This document shows, in pieces, positions 1 to 9,201 of a stretch of DNA of 64,000 nucleotides; the first letter of the stretch is position 1; every line of letters begins with the position of its first letter. The position numbers were made by a program, and so were the translations under genes. This DNA comes from UBA721 sp002705165 (GTDB lineage: Bacteria > Planctomycetota > Planctomycetia > Pirellulales > Pirellulaceae). The notes beneath the pieces are model-generated. The model was given only the letters and a program-made list of their open reading frames with translations, ran no database searches and was not told the origin of the DNA. The DNA lies in the NCBI GenBank assembly GCA_045565995.1, contig JBJLEF010000001.1, positions 1,364,001 to 1,428,000 of the forward strand. Direction: 5' to 3'.

Positions 1-261
1 GCTGAGGATACCCAGATCCTGTTGGTCAAATAATACGAACCCTGATGTTGGTTTTAGTAATCCGACTAAGGTTTTAAGAAAAACGGTCTTTCCACAACCA
101 CTTTCCCCAATGATTGCGACTGTTTGACCATGTCGTATGCTGACTGTCAGATCTCTTAAAATATACTTGTCTCCAAAGCGCATATTGAGCTTTTGCGTTT
201 CCACCAGATATGGGGAAAACGTGTGATTCGTATTGCTAGTTTTTTCCGGTCCGTTTGCCAT
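1..261 (-). CDS. mlaF: MlaF-type ABC transporter ATP-binding protein (partial, N-terminal 87 codons)
   Basis: This is the N-terminal part of an ABC ATPase; the gene runs off the left edge of the window. The reverse strand from position 261 reads as an ABC nucleotide-binding domain with a Walker A motif GESGCGKT at about residues 50-57, followed by KTLVGLLKPTSG. The start ATG shares one base with the TAA stop of the mlaE-type permease gene next to it (TAATG), so the two are probably translationally coupled. In Mla/MCE systems this ATPase drives phospholipid movement between the inner and outer membranes together with the MlaE permease. The family call rests mainly on that partner, because the diagnostic signature and Walker B regions lie outside the window. 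The MCE-domain substrate-binding protein would be expected further downstream, also outside the window. Confidence 0.85.
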   Translation of the reverse strand, partial: MANGPEKTSNTNHTFSPYLVETQKLNMRFGDKYILRDLTVSIRHGQTVAIIGESGCGKTVFLKTLVGLLKPTSGFVLFDQQDLGILS

Positions 262-1127
262 TAGAACAAGGAAGCTCCCGCCGGGTTGAAGTAATAATAA
301 AGTTTGTCGAGGCTGATACCTATAAACAAATCCATGACAAGGATCAAAACGAAGCTGGTAACAAAGGCGGCAGTGGCGGCATTGCCAACCCCCTGAGCAC
401 CTCGGTCACTATGGAACCCAAAGTAACAACTTACAATCGCGATACAGCCACCGAAGAAGAGGCTCTTGATAATGCCAGCCAACAGGTCAAACCCGGTGAC
501 GTACTGACGGGAAAACTCAAAGTATTGATGAGCATCGATATGCAATATGTAGTGACTGTAGGCAAATCCCCCGACGATTCCCATAAAATCAGCCATCAAT
601 GTGAGGACGGGAATTAGCAGCAAAGCTGCGAGTACACGGGGCACAACCAGAAAGTGAACGGGGTTCACTCCCATACTTTTCAAAGCGTCAATCTGCTCGG
701 TCACTCGCATCGTTCCCAGTTCTGCAGCCATCGCACTGCCTACTCGCCCTGCCAGCATCGTTGCTGCCAGTACAGGCCCAAGTTCACGTACGAGTGTGAG
801 GTTAATCACGGCGCCCATCCGGCTTTCCATTCCGATTTGGCTGAATTGAAAGAAACTTTGAACTGCCAGGACCATTCCGATGAACATGCCCGTTAAACCC
901 ACGACTGGCAAACTAAGCACGCCGATCTGATAGCCGGCTTTGACAAATGTTCCCTTTCGTAATTTCAGTCGGCAGCCCCAAGAAATGATTTGGAACATAA
1001 ACAAGCTAAGGTCGCCAATGACGAATGTGACTCTGGCAAATCGTTGGAAAACAGATTCCCGGAACGAGAGTGCGTGAGCCACCCCCGCGTTTTTCGGTAT
1101 TTTCTGTACTTCTGGAATTGATGCCAT
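261..1127 (-). CDS. mlaE: MlaE-family lipid ABC transporter permease
   Basis: A 288-residue inner-membrane permease of the MlaE/YrbE family, the membrane part of an MCE-type phospholipid or hydrophobic-compound transporter. The family signature is clear: ELGPVLAATMLAGRVGSAMA at about residues 114-133, then AELGTMRVTEQIDALKSMG. Five or so hydrophobic helices can be seen, the first strong one near residues 68-90 (GVLSLPVVGLTGMFIGMVLAV). Length is slightly above the usual 255-265 because of an N-terminal cytoplasmic extension, as is common in this family. The stop codon overlaps the start of the ATPase gene by one base. The start is ATG with a GGA-containing purine stretch just upstream. It is known in the family that MlaE works with MlaF and an MCE protein; its job in lipid asymmetry here is inferred. 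Confidence 0.93.
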   Translation of the reverse strand: MASIPEVQKIPKNAGVAHALSFRESVFQRFARVTFVIGDLSLFMFQIISWGCRLKLRKGTFVKAGYQIGVLSLPVVGLTGMFIGMVLAVQSFFQFSQIGMESRMGAVINLTLVRELGPVLAATMLAGRVGSAMAAELGTMRVTEQIDALKSMGVNPVHFLVVPRVLAALLLIPVLTLMADFMGIVGGFAYSHYILHIDAHQYFEFSRQYVTGFDLLAGIIKSLFFGGCIAIVSCYFGFHSDRGAQGVGNAATAAFVTSFVLILVMDLFIGISLDKLYYYFNPAGASLF

Positions 1128-1286
1128 CTTATCCGTCCAAGGAGCTTCAAACTTCTGTGATAAGTGTGCGCAGCACGGGACACAGAACCTTTTATTGACT
1201 TCGGATAGTTAAGATAGAGAACTTAAGGAAAGAATTCCGTATTTAACGAATTTAAGGACGCAAGAGTCCTATTCGCTGAGGGCAGC

Positions 1287-3866
1287 TTATTCTTCTTCCG
1301 GCTCTTTTTCCGTGCTGTCGTCGCTTACAGCTGTAGCTACTGTCGCAACGACCTCTTCCTGTTCTTTGGCGATCTTTTTACAGAATTCGCCTTTGAAATC
1401 GAGTCGTTCAATGCGTTCGTGATCGCTATCCCATTTAGCGTCCACCAGGATTTTATTCTTTCCAGTGAATTCACCCTTAAGTAATTCCTCTGAAAGGGGG
1501 TCTTCAATCAGGCTCTCAATAGCACGTCGCAGCGGACGAGCGCCATAGTTAGTGTTTGAGCCCGCATTGACGATGAATTCGCGTGCGTCATCGGTTAGTT
1601 CCAGAACCATTTCCAGATCGGAGAGGCGTTCACGAACTTTGGCCAATTCCAGATCGACAATCTCTTTCAGATCGCTCACATCCAGATGGCGGAAGATAAT
1701 CGTGTCATCGAGGCGATTGAGGAATTCCGGACGGAAGACTCGTTCGATCTGCTCCATCACACGCTTCTTCATAGCTTCATAGGAAGCGTCGTTGTCCGGA
1801 GCCTGAAAGCCAAAGGATGATTCGTTTTTAATGGCTTCTGCACCTGCATTGGTTGTCAGAATCAGAATCACATTCCGGAAATCTACATTTCTTCCAAAAC
1901 TGTCAGTCAGGCGTCCTTCTTCCATTACCTGCAGTAACATGTTGAAGACATCAGGGTGAGCCTTTTCGATTTCGTCGAGAAGGACAACAGCGTATGGTCG
2001 TCGACGGATCTTTTCGGTCAACTGACCACCTTCTTCAAATCCAACGTATCCCGGAGGAGCACCAATCAGTCGACTGACATTATGCTTCTCCATGTACTCA
2101 CTCATATCGATATGAATCAAAGCATCTGAATCCCCGAACATGTATTCGGCCAGTGCTTTGGCCAGCAATGTCTTACCAACACCGGTAGGACCTGCGAAGA
2201 TAAAACATCCTGTAGGTCGGCGGGGATCTTTCAAACCACTACGGCTACGACGCACAGCTTTGGAGATCGCAGTGACCGCAGCGTCCTGACTGATAACCCG
2301 TTCATGCAATTCATCTTCCATTTGCATCAGACGTTCACCGTCTTCGGTGGAAACCCGAGTGAGAGGAATACCGGTCATCTTAGAGACGACCTCGGCGATG
2401 ACTTCTTCGTCAACAGTCCCCAGGGTTTCTTTTGACTTTTCTCTCCATTCCTGCGTGATGGTTTCTTTCTTCTTGCGCAGCTTGTCCGCCTTATCGCGCA
2501 GTGAAGCGGCCTTCTCAAAGTCCTGATTGGCGACCGCTTCTTCTTTCTCGTCGTTGAGTTGATCAACCTGTTCGTCAATTTCTTTCAGGTTTGGTGGGCG
2601 AGTCATTGTTTTCAGTCGAATACGAGCACCCGATTCATCAATCACGTCAATCGCCTTGTCAGGCAGACATCGAGCTGTGATGTATCGTTCCGACATTTCA
2701 ACAGCAGCCTTCAACGCTTCATCGGTAAACTTTACTCGATGGTGTTCTTCGTATCGCGCTCGCAATCCTTTCAGGATTTCGATGGTTTCTTCTTTGTTCG
2801 TCGGGTTAACAATAATTTCCTGAAAACGTCTGGCAAGGGCGTTGTCTTTTTCGATGTACTTACGGTATTCGTCGAGCGTCGTGGCACCAATGCATTGGAT
2901 TTCTCCGCGAGCTAAAGCTGGTTTCAGAACGTTAGCGGCATCGATTGCCCCTTCGGCACCGCCGGCACCGACCAACGTGTGTAATTCGTCAATGAAAAGG
3001 ATCGTGTTTTTGGCACGACGGACTTCATTCATAACGGCTTTAATACGTTCTTCAAATTGTCCTCGATACTTGGTGCCCGCTACCATCATCGCCAGATCGA
3101 GCACGACAATTCGCTTTTCCATTAACAGGTCAGGTACATCGCCATCCACAACACGTTGAGCAAAACCCTCGATGATGGCAGTTTTACCAACACCGGCCTC
3201 ACCCAACAGCACGGGATTATTTTTTGTGCGACGGCAAAGAACCTGAATTGCACGTTCGATTTCTTTAGCACGGCCAATGACCGGATCTAGCTTTTTAGTT
3301 TTCGCCAAAGCGGTGAGGTCGCGCCCAAAACTATCAAGTGCCGGTGTCTTGGACTTAGAACCCTTACTGCTTGAATCCGACGAGCCAGATTCACTACGTG
3401 AGCGTTCCTCGCCGTCTTCGCTGTCTAGCCCGTGTCCCAAAAGGTTCAGCACTTCTTCACGAACGTCTTCAAGTTTAAGGCCAAGGTTCATCAACACCTG
3501 AGCCGCCACGCCCTCTTGTTCACGCAACAGGCCCAACAAGATATGCTCAGTACCAACATAGTTGTGGTTCAGATTACGAGCTTCTTCCATCGAATATTCG
3601 ATGACCTTTTTGGCTCGTGGAGTTTGAGGTAATTTGCCCATCGTCACCATTTCAGGTCCACTTTGAACAAGCTTTTCAACCTCGAGGCGGATCTTTCGAA
3701 GGTCTACGTCCAGATTCTTTAAGACGTTAGCAGCAACGCCACTACCTTCCTTAACCAACCCTAAAAGTACATGCTCTGTTCCAATATACTCATGATTGAA
3801 TCGTTGAGCTTCTTGGTTTGCAAGCTGCATAACCTTACGTGCTCGGTCTGTAAAGCGTTCGTACAT
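1287..3866 (-). CDS. clpC: ATP-dependent Clp protease ATP-binding subunit ClpC
   Basis: An 859-residue HSP100 unfoldase of the ClpC type that feeds proteins to ClpP. Domain order is typical: two Clp_N repeats (about residues 1-75 and 80-147), a Ser-rich linker (155-173), AAA+ domain 1 with Walker A GEAGVGKT (222-229), the middle domain with a UVR-like motif (about 433-468, NQDFEKAASLRDKAD), and AAA+ domain 2 with Walker A GPTGVGKT (559-566) and a C-terminal ClpB_D2 domain. The tail is acidic and ends in Glu residues. The UVR motif and the short middle domain separate it from ClpB and ClpA. The start ATG follows an excellent AGGAG Shine-Dalgarno sequence six bases upstream. No mcsA, mcsB or ctsR gene lies beside it, and I find no CIRCE element, so its heat-shock control is not evident from this sequence. 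It is probably a single-gene transcript. Confidence 0.97.
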   Translation of the reverse strand: MYERFTDRARKVMQLANQEAQRFNHEYIGTEHVLLGLVKEGSGVAANVLKNLDVDLRKIRLEVEKLVQSGPEMVTMGKLPQTPRAKKVIEYSMEEARNLNHNYVGTEHILLGLLREQEGVAAQVLMNLGLKLEDVREEVLNLLGHGLDSEDGEERSRSESGSSDSSSKGSKSKTPALDSFGRDLTALAKTKKLDPVIGRAKEIERAIQVLCRRTKNNPVLLGEAGVGKTAIIEGFAQRVVDGDVPDLLMEKRIVVLDLAMMVAGTKYRGQFEERIKAVMNEVRRAKNTILFIDELHTLVGAGGAEGAIDAANVLKPALARGEIQCIGATTLDEYRKYIEKDNALARRFQEIIVNPTNKEETIEILKGLRARYEEHHRVKFTDEALKAAVEMSERYITARCLPDKAIDVIDESGARIRLKTMTRPPNLKEIDEQVDQLNDEKEEAVANQDFEKAASLRDKADKLRKKKETITQEWREKSKETLGTVDEEVIAEVVSKMTGIPLTRVSTEDGERLMQMEDELHERVISQDAAVTAISKAVRRSRSGLKDPRRPTGCFIFAGPTGVGKTLLAKALAEYMFGDSDALIHIDMSEYMEKHNVSRLIGAPPGYVGFEEGGQLTEKIRRRPYAVVLLDEIEKAHPDVFNMLLQVMEEGRLTDSFGRNVDFRNVILILTTNAGAEAIKNESSFGFQAPDNDASYEAMKKRVMEQIERVFRPEFLNRLDDTIIFRHLDVSDLKEIVDLELAKVRERLSDLEMVLELTDDAREFIVNAGSNTNYGARPLRRAIESLIEDPLSEELLKGEFTGKNKILVDAKWDSDHERIERLDFKGEFCKKIAKEQEEVVATVATAVSDDSTEKEPEEE

Positions 3867-4032
3867 AGGTGACTCCTAAACTCGCTCTTGTCTCATCTCT
3901 CATGTTGTACTTCGAAACTACCGAAGGTACACACAGAACACAAACTCTTCTCTATCCAACATAACCGTAATTTGCATTTTGAGGGATACCACACCACCTT
4001 TCAGGGGGGCAGTCTTTTTCCCATTTATCTGA

Positions 4033-4728
4033 CTATGCTGCATGGGTTATTTCAGAATCCTCCAATTTGGAGAGAATTCTATCAAGTAATTCCACCTCCC
4101 GCGTGATCTCGAAATTCCATTTCTCCGCTCCATCCCACTTTTGGAATTGAGTGATCTCCACTAAAGCTTCCTCGTAACGTTTTGTTAAGCGTAGCAGAGA
4201 AATCCGGAGTAAACGGGACTCTAAGTCTCCCGGGTATTCTTCTAATGCACTCTCCAACAGTATTTCACACTGTAACCAGTTGCCTTTTAAGTATTGGTTT
4301 CGTGCGTTAATGAACAAGTCATCTGTGATGGTTTGGGATGACTCTGCGTTGATTTCTTCGACGGCGTCCGAAGAATCAGTACGTTTTTTCCCATCGTTAA
4401 TATTTAACAAATTCTTCGAGTCATCCGTAACTTCCGTCGTATCAACGACTTCGCTATGACGTTGCTGGCTCAACTCCTGCTGATGACCGTAATGAACTGT
4501 CATAATAATGCCGTCGAGGCATCCACCAATCCAGAAAGCTAATGCACCTAACAAGCCTGCTGTCTGAACGCTTCCATCTATCTGACCCGCAAGTTGGAGT
4601 TGGACGATAATTGCCAAATTAAAAATGACACCAAATCCTGCAGCAATCGCCAATCCCGTCCACTGACCATGAAGCCAGAGTCTGGATAATCCAGGCCAAA
4701 TACAGGTGATCCACTTCATGTGTTTCAT
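4033..4728 (-). CDS. Small membrane protein with C-terminal TPR-like region, function unknown
   Basis: A 231-residue protein I do not recognise. Two hydrophobic stretches are visible at about residues 25-47 (GLAIAAGFGVIFNLAIIVQL) and 57-78 (TAGLLGALAFWIGGCLDGII), so the N-terminal third is probably a two-helix membrane anchor. A charged, low-complexity linker follows (about 85-135). The last 90 residues look like two TPR-type helical hairpins: FINARNQYLKGNWLQCEILL, then LLRLTKRYEEALVEI. Such anchored TPR proteins often act as scaffolds, but nothing here names a partner. It is read towards clpC with a gap of about 165 bp and so may share regulation or simply be a neighbour. An in-frame ATG three codons further in is an equally good start; neither has a strong ribosome-binding site. 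Confidence 0.7.
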   Translation of the reverse strand: MKHMKWITCIWPGLSRLWLHGQWTGLAIAAGFGVIFNLAIIVQLQLAGQIDGSVQTAGLLGALAFWIGGCLDGIIMTVHYGHQQELSQQRHSEVVDTTEVTDDSKNLLNINDGKKRTDSSDAVEEINAESSQTITDDLFINARNQYLKGNWLQCEILLESALEEYPGDLESRLLRISLLRLTKRYEEALVEITQFQKWDGAEKWNFEITREVELLDRILSKLEDSEITHAA

Positions 4729-5064
4729 CAGGCGTCTTAACCTTCTTAAGCAATAAGGACATAGGGCTTAAATATTGTCATGCTGGATTTTAGGTGTTTT
4801 CCAACATTTTCGACAACCACAGTTAGTTCCTTATTCAATTCCCGAGAACCTTTTACTTTGAAATTCATCCGGATAGTCGGGAAGGTGGATGCAACTGACA
4901 ATTTGGCAGGTTTGACACCTTAAACAAGCTGCTTTTCAGCCGAAATAGACTGCCATAAATGGTCAAACTATCATCGCATCACTAGACTATTAGATAAAGC
5001 AAACACCGTTCCAAAACCGGTGTGAAGGCTGTTATTTCCGTAGAGCTTCGAGGAATACTCATTC
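4729..5064. other. Divergent intergenic region, upstream of thiE
   Basis: This stretch of 336 bases separates two divergent genes and must hold both promoters. A TTGACA box occurs at 4913-4918 on the + strand but has no convincing -10 box 16-18 bases on. A short hairpin (ACACCG at 5003-5008, CGGTGT at 5018-5023, 9-base loop) sits about 40 bases before the thiE start; it has no T-tract and is not a terminator. I looked for a TPP riboswitch and did not find its conserved core. Confidence 0.4.
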
Positions 5065-6147
5065 ATGACTGATGAGCAAAGCAAAGTGTTGAGGATCATA
5101 GATGCGAACCTCAATCGTTCGATGGAAGCTATGCGGACCATCGAGGAATACACTCGGTTCATTATCAATGATCGTCCTAGGACCGAAACTCTCAAGCAGA
5201 TGCGACATGACTTACAGCAGTTGGCTGAGCATTTGCCATTCGCGGAGCGTATTCTTGCCAGAGATTCTGTCGGAGATGTAGGACGTAGTGTGACAACTGA
5301 AGCCGAGTACGAACGGAAAGACGTTTCCCATGTTGTTTCAGCTTCTCTGGGGAGATTGAAGCAATCCCTGCGATCAATGGAAGAATATAGCAAAATCCTG
5401 GATGCCGAAGTTGGTAGTGCTTTTGAAAAGCTGAGGTATCAGACTTATGATTTGGAAAAGCATCTGGTAGTTCAGGCAGTAGCCAACGATATCTTCGAAC
5501 CGTTGACTGTTTATGGGTTGGTAGCAGGTGGTGCAACTTTGTCTGAGTTTGAGAGTCATGTTGGATCCTTGCTACTGGCAGGTATCGATATCATTCAATT
5601 ACGAGACAAACAACTCGATGATAAGACGTTATTAGCAAGAGCACGGCATTTGCGAAAGCTTATCGATGGAGAGATTGAACGCTCTCGACGACCTGTGCTC
5701 ATGATTGTGAACGACCGTCCGGATATTTGTCGGATATCCGGAGCAGATGGGGTTCATTTAGGACAGACTGAAATTTCGCTTCAGGATGCTCGCCAATTGC
5801 TAGGAAATCAATTTCTAATAGGAATTTCGACTCACCACCCTGAACAGGTTGAACAAGCTATTCGGGATGGTGCTGATTACATCGGGTGTGGCCCAACGTT
5901 TCCCTCCGTGACGAAAGACTTTAGTGATTTTCCAGGGCCGGAGTTTCTTACCTGGGTAGCATCAAATTGTTCATTGCCAGCCTTTGCCATTGGCGGTATT
6001 GACACCGACAACATCGAGAAGATTGCAAAGTCTGGTTTTAGTCGAGTGGCTGTCTCTAGTTGTATAGGCCCGGATGGTGATCATCGCAGGGTGATTGAAA
6101 CTTTAAAGAACACCATGGCTCGCCATCGGCTAGTTCCCGCTGATTGA
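5065..6147 (+). CDS. thiE: Thiamine-phosphate synthase with N-terminal ThiD2 domain
   Basis: This 360-residue protein joins two domains. Residues 1 to about 135 are the helical ThiD2-type domain (IDANLNRSMEAMRTIEEYTR near the start), reported in other bacteria as an alternative HMP-phosphate kinase. Residues about 150-355 form a ThiE TIM barrel that couples HMP diphosphate to the thiazole phosphate to give thiamine monophosphate. Visible ThiE landmarks are IDIIQLRDKQ, MIVNDRPD, GADGVHLGQTE, DYIGCGPTFPSVTK and FAIGGI. The start ATG has a GAGGAA ribosome-binding site about eight bases upstream. It reads in the same direction as the CYTH gene 22 bases later, which has no known role in thiamine synthesis. 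No other thi gene lies in the window. The fusion suggests that this enzyme may perform the last two HMP steps in one chain. Confidence 0.93.
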   Translation: MTDEQSKVLRIIDANLNRSMEAMRTIEEYTRFIINDRPRTETLKQMRHDLQQLAEHLPFAERILARDSVGDVGRSVTTEAEYERKDVSHVVSASLGRLKQSLRSMEEYSKILDAEVGSAFEKLRYQTYDLEKHLVVQAVANDIFEPLTVYGLVAGGATLSEFESHVGSLLLAGIDIIQLRDKQLDDKTLLARARHLRKLIDGEIERSRRPVLMIVNDRPDICRISGADGVHLGQTEISLQDARQLLGNQFLIGISTHHPEQVEQAIRDGADYIGCGPTFPSVTKDFSDFPGPEFLTWVASNCSLPAFAIGGIDTDNIEKIAKSGFSRVAVSSCIGPDGDHRRVIETLKNTMARHRLVPAD

Positions 6148-6169
6148 CCCCGGAAAGCTAGGAGACCCC

Positions 6170-6715
6170 ATGCACTACGAAGTTGAACAGAAGTTCCGAG
6201 TGCTCCACGAGTCAGCATTACTCGAACAACTTGAAGACCTGGGTATTTGCTGGGGGGACACAGTGCGTCAGGAGGATGCTTATTTTAATCACCCGCTTCG
6301 GGATTTTGCAGAAACAGACGAAGCGTTGCGTGTGCGTTTAGATGGCTCGGAGGCAATGTTTACTTATAAAGGTCCACGCATTGATTCAGCCACTAAAACG
6401 AGACAGGAGTTGGAATTGCAGATTGCTAATCCCGGTACTGATGGAGTCTCGATGAAACAGTTTCTATTGACTCTCGGCTTCACGTACGTCCACAGTGTGG
6501 TCAAGCGGCGAAGAAAAGGAATGCTAAGTTATCAGCAACAGGAGGTTGTCGTCGCGTTCGATGAGGTGCAAGGACTGGGCACGTTTGTAGAATTCGAACG
6601 GGTTGTTGCTGAAGATGGCTTGGACAATGCTACCGCGCTATTAACACAACTTTCTGCATCACTTGGGCTCGAAGATGGCATCACGACCGGTTATTTGGAT
6701 ATGTTACTCCGGTAA
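6170..6715 (+). CDS. CYTH-domain protein (class IV adenylate cyclase / triphosphatase family)
   Basis: A 181-residue single-domain CYTH protein. The signature ExExK motif is at residues 4-8 (EVEQK), and the basic and acidic residues that line the triphosphate tunnel follow (ALRVRLDG, FTYKGPR, RQELELQI, VKRRRKG, VVVAFDEVQGLGTFVEFERV). Members of this CyaB/ThTPA superfamily act on triphosphates: some are class IV adenylate cyclases, others inorganic or thiamine triphosphatases. Sequence alone does not decide which. Its place just downstream of thiE makes thiamine triphosphatase an idea worth noting but not more. The closest general resemblance is to the CyaB branch because of the GLGTFVEFE motif. 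AGGAGACCCC precedes the ATG. The 3' end overlaps the end of the convergent MFS gene by 12 bases. Confidence 0.88.
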   Translation: MHYEVEQKFRVLHESALLEQLEDLGICWGDTVRQEDAYFNHPLRDFAETDEALRVRLDGSEAMFTYKGPRIDSATKTRQELELQIANPGTDGVSMKQFLLTLGFTYVHSVVKRRRKGMLSYQQQEVVVAFDEVQGLGTFVEFERVVAEDGLDNATALLTQLSASLGLEDGITTGYLDMLLR

Positions 6716-7999
6716 GCTTTCACCGAAGCGAGGTTCGGGTATCCGAAACGTCAGTAGCCAGGCCACGATCAGCATTATGGAAACGGCAGTGAACAGCGGT
6801 GTGGGAGACTCAAAGAAGTCAATGGAATAACTGACCAGTGGTGAAAGGATAGCTGGAATCGCTACGACGAGTCCCAGCGTCGCCAAGTATCTTGGATGGT
6901 TTTCTGTTTCCGTCAACTCCAATGTGTAGTTGGATAGGATACCGATGGAAAATGGAGTCATCCCCACCAGAACAAAAATGATCCAGAAGTAGTCACCACC
7001 CCAGGTGGGCTGGTTTATTAAAAAGAGGGTTAGTAGCGGGGTGGCAATCATGACAATCAGAAGCAACCTGAGGACAGTTCGGTTTCCTCGCAGGTCGGCG
7101 ATGGGGCCTAAGACCATGCTGAAAGCTGCCATTCCGAGATTTTGAGCGATCACCCAAGGCATGAGATTGTCGAGCGACATCTTGAGGTATTCTTTGGCGA
7201 TCGGTTGGTAGTGAGGAAACAACATAATCGATGTATTCGTGAAGGCTCCGACTAATGCAATACGACGAAATCGCGGGTCTTCCCGAAAAGTGCGTTTTGC
7301 ATCGTGCCAGGCATGATGAAGACGGTTTGTCGCCCTAAGACGGTGGTCTTCAGGTTCAATGACAGCCATAGCAACGAAAGCTGAAACAACAAACATGCCC
7401 GCCGCAAAAGCAAACAGCCCGAAAAAGTTGTGCGGACCTTCTGCGGGTAACCATTTAGGGAACAGCCAATAGGCCAGACTGACTGAGGCAACAGCTCCGA
7501 TAACATTCCCAACCATCATAAGTCGGCCACGGCGATTTGCTCGGATGAGTTTTCCCTGAACGGCTCGGGCAGCAAGATTATGGACGCCAACGATCATAAA
7601 AAATAAGGCATAGATCAATAGGAAGACTATGGGTAGCCACCGGGCGTTTGCCGATAGATTCCAGATGCATGCAATGGCAAAGAAACAGACCGCAAGCAAA
7701 AACATTGTTAGCGACACGATGGTTTTCTTAAATGGAGCCCCTCGTATGTCTGAAGAGAGCAACATCGGAGGCACACTTTGGCCGAACCGGTTGAACAATG
7801 GCAGGAACCCTCGCACCCAGGCAGATACTCCTAAAGCATCAAGAAAAGCAGGCATCACGATACTCTCAGTCTTGAAGATCCAGCCACATCGCAGCGTGAT
7901 CTGATAGAACGCCATCACCAGAAAGTTATGGCGCTGAACTTCGGGTGCCGCGGCGGCTTCCGGAATATCGTGAATAGTTGCCTTAGGTGACTTAGCCAT
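6704..7999 (-). CDS. Major facilitator superfamily (MFS) transporter
   Basis: A 431-residue integral membrane protein with about twelve hydrophobic helices and the pattern of an MFS carrier, including a charged cytoplasmic loop after helix six (AVIEPEDHRLRATNRLHHAWHD). The reading frame is open further upstream, but the ATG at 7999 is preferred: it starts MAKSPKATIHD and overlaps the stop codon of the upstream BASS gene in an ATGGCTAA arrangement, a typical coupled junction. The substrate cannot be told from sequence. Being co-transcribed with a bile-acid/sodium-symporter-type carrier suggests that both handle small organic molecules, but this is inference. The 3' end overlaps that of the convergent CYTH gene by 12 bases. 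Confidence 0.85.
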   Translation of the reverse strand: MAKSPKATIHDIPEAAAAPEVQRHNFLVMAFYQITLRCGWIFKTESIVMPAFLDALGVSAWVRGFLPLFNRFGQSVPPMLLSSDIRGAPFKKTIVSLTMFLLAVCFFAIACIWNLSANARWLPIVFLLIYALFFMIVGVHNLAARAVQGKLIRANRRGRLMMVGNVIGAVASVSLAYWLFPKWLPAEGPHNFFGLFAFAAGMFVVSAFVAMAVIEPEDHRLRATNRLHHAWHDAKRTFREDPRFRRIALVGAFTNTSIMLFPHYQPIAKEYLKMSLDNLMPWVIAQNLGMAAFSMVLGPIADLRGNRTVLRLLLIVMIATPLLTLFLINQPTWGGDYFWIIFVLVGMTPFSIGILSNYTLELTETENHPRYLATLGLVVAIPAILSPLVSYSIDFFESPTPLFTAVSIMLIVAWLLTFRIPEPRFGESLPE

Positions 8000-9011
8000 A
8001 CTTATGGTGCGACACCTCTTGTGGCTCGTGTTCAGGAACTGGTTTAGAGTTCCAGTACCATGCCAGAATAGTGCCCGTAAACATACAGAAAAAAGTATAG
8101 AAGGCTGGCGCAATGGCGACGGTTGAATCCGGATTGGTGAATAGTTGCGTCGCTAACGTGGCACCGAGCCCGGCGTTTTGCATTCCCACTTCAAGTGTCA
8201 GAGCACGCTTCATGGGATGGGTTAATCTCATCAAAGAGCCCCCGGTAAATCCGCCGAGGTATCCCAGAATGTTGATTATTAGTAAACAGCCAAATACCAC
8301 CATCGGTAGTGCTGCCAGATTGTCACGAGACTTGCCAACGACCGTGGCCACGATTAAAAGAATGGCCAGGTTGGCAGTGTTAGAACCGATGGTTTTTGCC
8401 TGAGATTCATATTGAGGGAGTAAGCGGCCCATGGAGAATCCAGCAATCACAGGCAAGACGACCCATTGAAGCAATTTAATGGCTGAGTCCAGATAAATGC
8501 CACCTGAATCGTTGCTCGCACTTTCAATTACCTCGCGTGTAGATTGGTCAACTACCGAAGCGGATATTGCGAGCATGGTGGGAACGGCGATTGGTGACAG
8601 GATGGTGGCGAACGTGGTCAGGCTGACGCTGTAACTGGTATTACCTTTCGAGACTATCGTGAGGACGTTAGAGGCCATTGCTCCCGGGACACAGCCAACA
8701 AGGATGACACCGACCAAGTTTTCCCCTGAAAGCCCAAAGCCCAGCCCAGCTCCTAATGCCAGCAATGGCATGACGAGAAATTGTGTAAACGTCCCACCTA
8801 TAATTTTTGGCCATTGCGAAGCGACTTTTCTGATCTCGTCAATAGGTAGCATCCAGCCGACGCCGAACATCGTCACGATGATTAGATAGGGTAACGATTT
8901 GGCGGTGTGTTCGAAAGGATCGAATTCAATTCCAAAGCTGGGCCAGTAGTACGCTGAGAGGGAGAGTAACGATAGCCAGATGAGCAGAAATCGTTGTATA
9001 AGCCTGGTCAT
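7992..9011 (-). CDS. Bile acid:sodium symporter (BASS/SBF) family protein
   Basis: A membrane carrier of about 339 residues in the BASS/SBF family, which moves organic anions with sodium. The family core is present: GCVPGAMASNVLTIVSKGNT with the following SYSVSLTTFATILSPIAVP, which in known members lines the sodium sites. About ten hydrophobic segments are visible. I chose the ATG at 9011 (MTRLIQRFLLIWL), which is followed at once by the first helix; a TTG twelve codons upstream (9047) is an alternative. A sodium-driven carrier fits a cell that also has a sodium-pumping NQR complex at 13.7-21.2 kb. The stop overlaps the start of the MFS gene by eight bases. The substrate is unknown; related bacterial members carry bile acids, pyruvate or pantothenate-type anions. 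Confidence 0.88.
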   Translation of the reverse strand: MTRLIQRFLLIWLSLLSLSAYYWPSFGIEFDPFEHTAKSLPYLIIVTMFGVGWMLPIDEIRKVASQWPKIIGGTFTQFLVMPLLALGAGLGFGLSGENLVGVILVGCVPGAMASNVLTIVSKGNTSYSVSLTTFATILSPIAVPTMLAISASVVDQSTREVIESASNDSGGIYLDSAIKLLQWVVLPVIAGFSMGRLLPQYESQAKTIGSNTANLAILLIVATVVGKSRDNLAALPMVVFGCLLIINILGYLGGFTGGSLMRLTHPMKRALTLEVGMQNAGLGATLATQLFTNPDSTVAIAPAFYTFFCMFTGTILAWYWNSKPVPEHEPQEVSHHKYG

Positions 9012-9201
9012 TAGGGATAGTTGCTTCCCGGGAGTGAATGATTGCAAACTCGCATCTTAACATTGAATAATGCCAAGGCGGTACTCCAAACTGGCATTCA
9101 AATGTAAATCTGCTATACCACCATTCTGATGTATGGTTAATAATTTGTGCCATAGGTTCTGCAGCTTCATTGTGGCGATAGTAAAGGTAGTGAGACAGGT
9201 T

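Noticed and set aside
1256..1269. Terminator hairpin (GGAC-GTCC) after clpC
   Set aside because: The stem has only four base pairs and no T-tract follows on the minus strand.
3867..4032. CIRCE or other heat-shock element before clpC
   Set aside because: No inverted repeat of the GAGCACTC type is present in the gap.
4729..5064. Possible TPP riboswitch before thiE
   Set aside because: Neither the CUGAGA element nor the ACCUGAUCUGGAUAAUGCCAGCG-type core is present; only a small six-base hairpin is seen.
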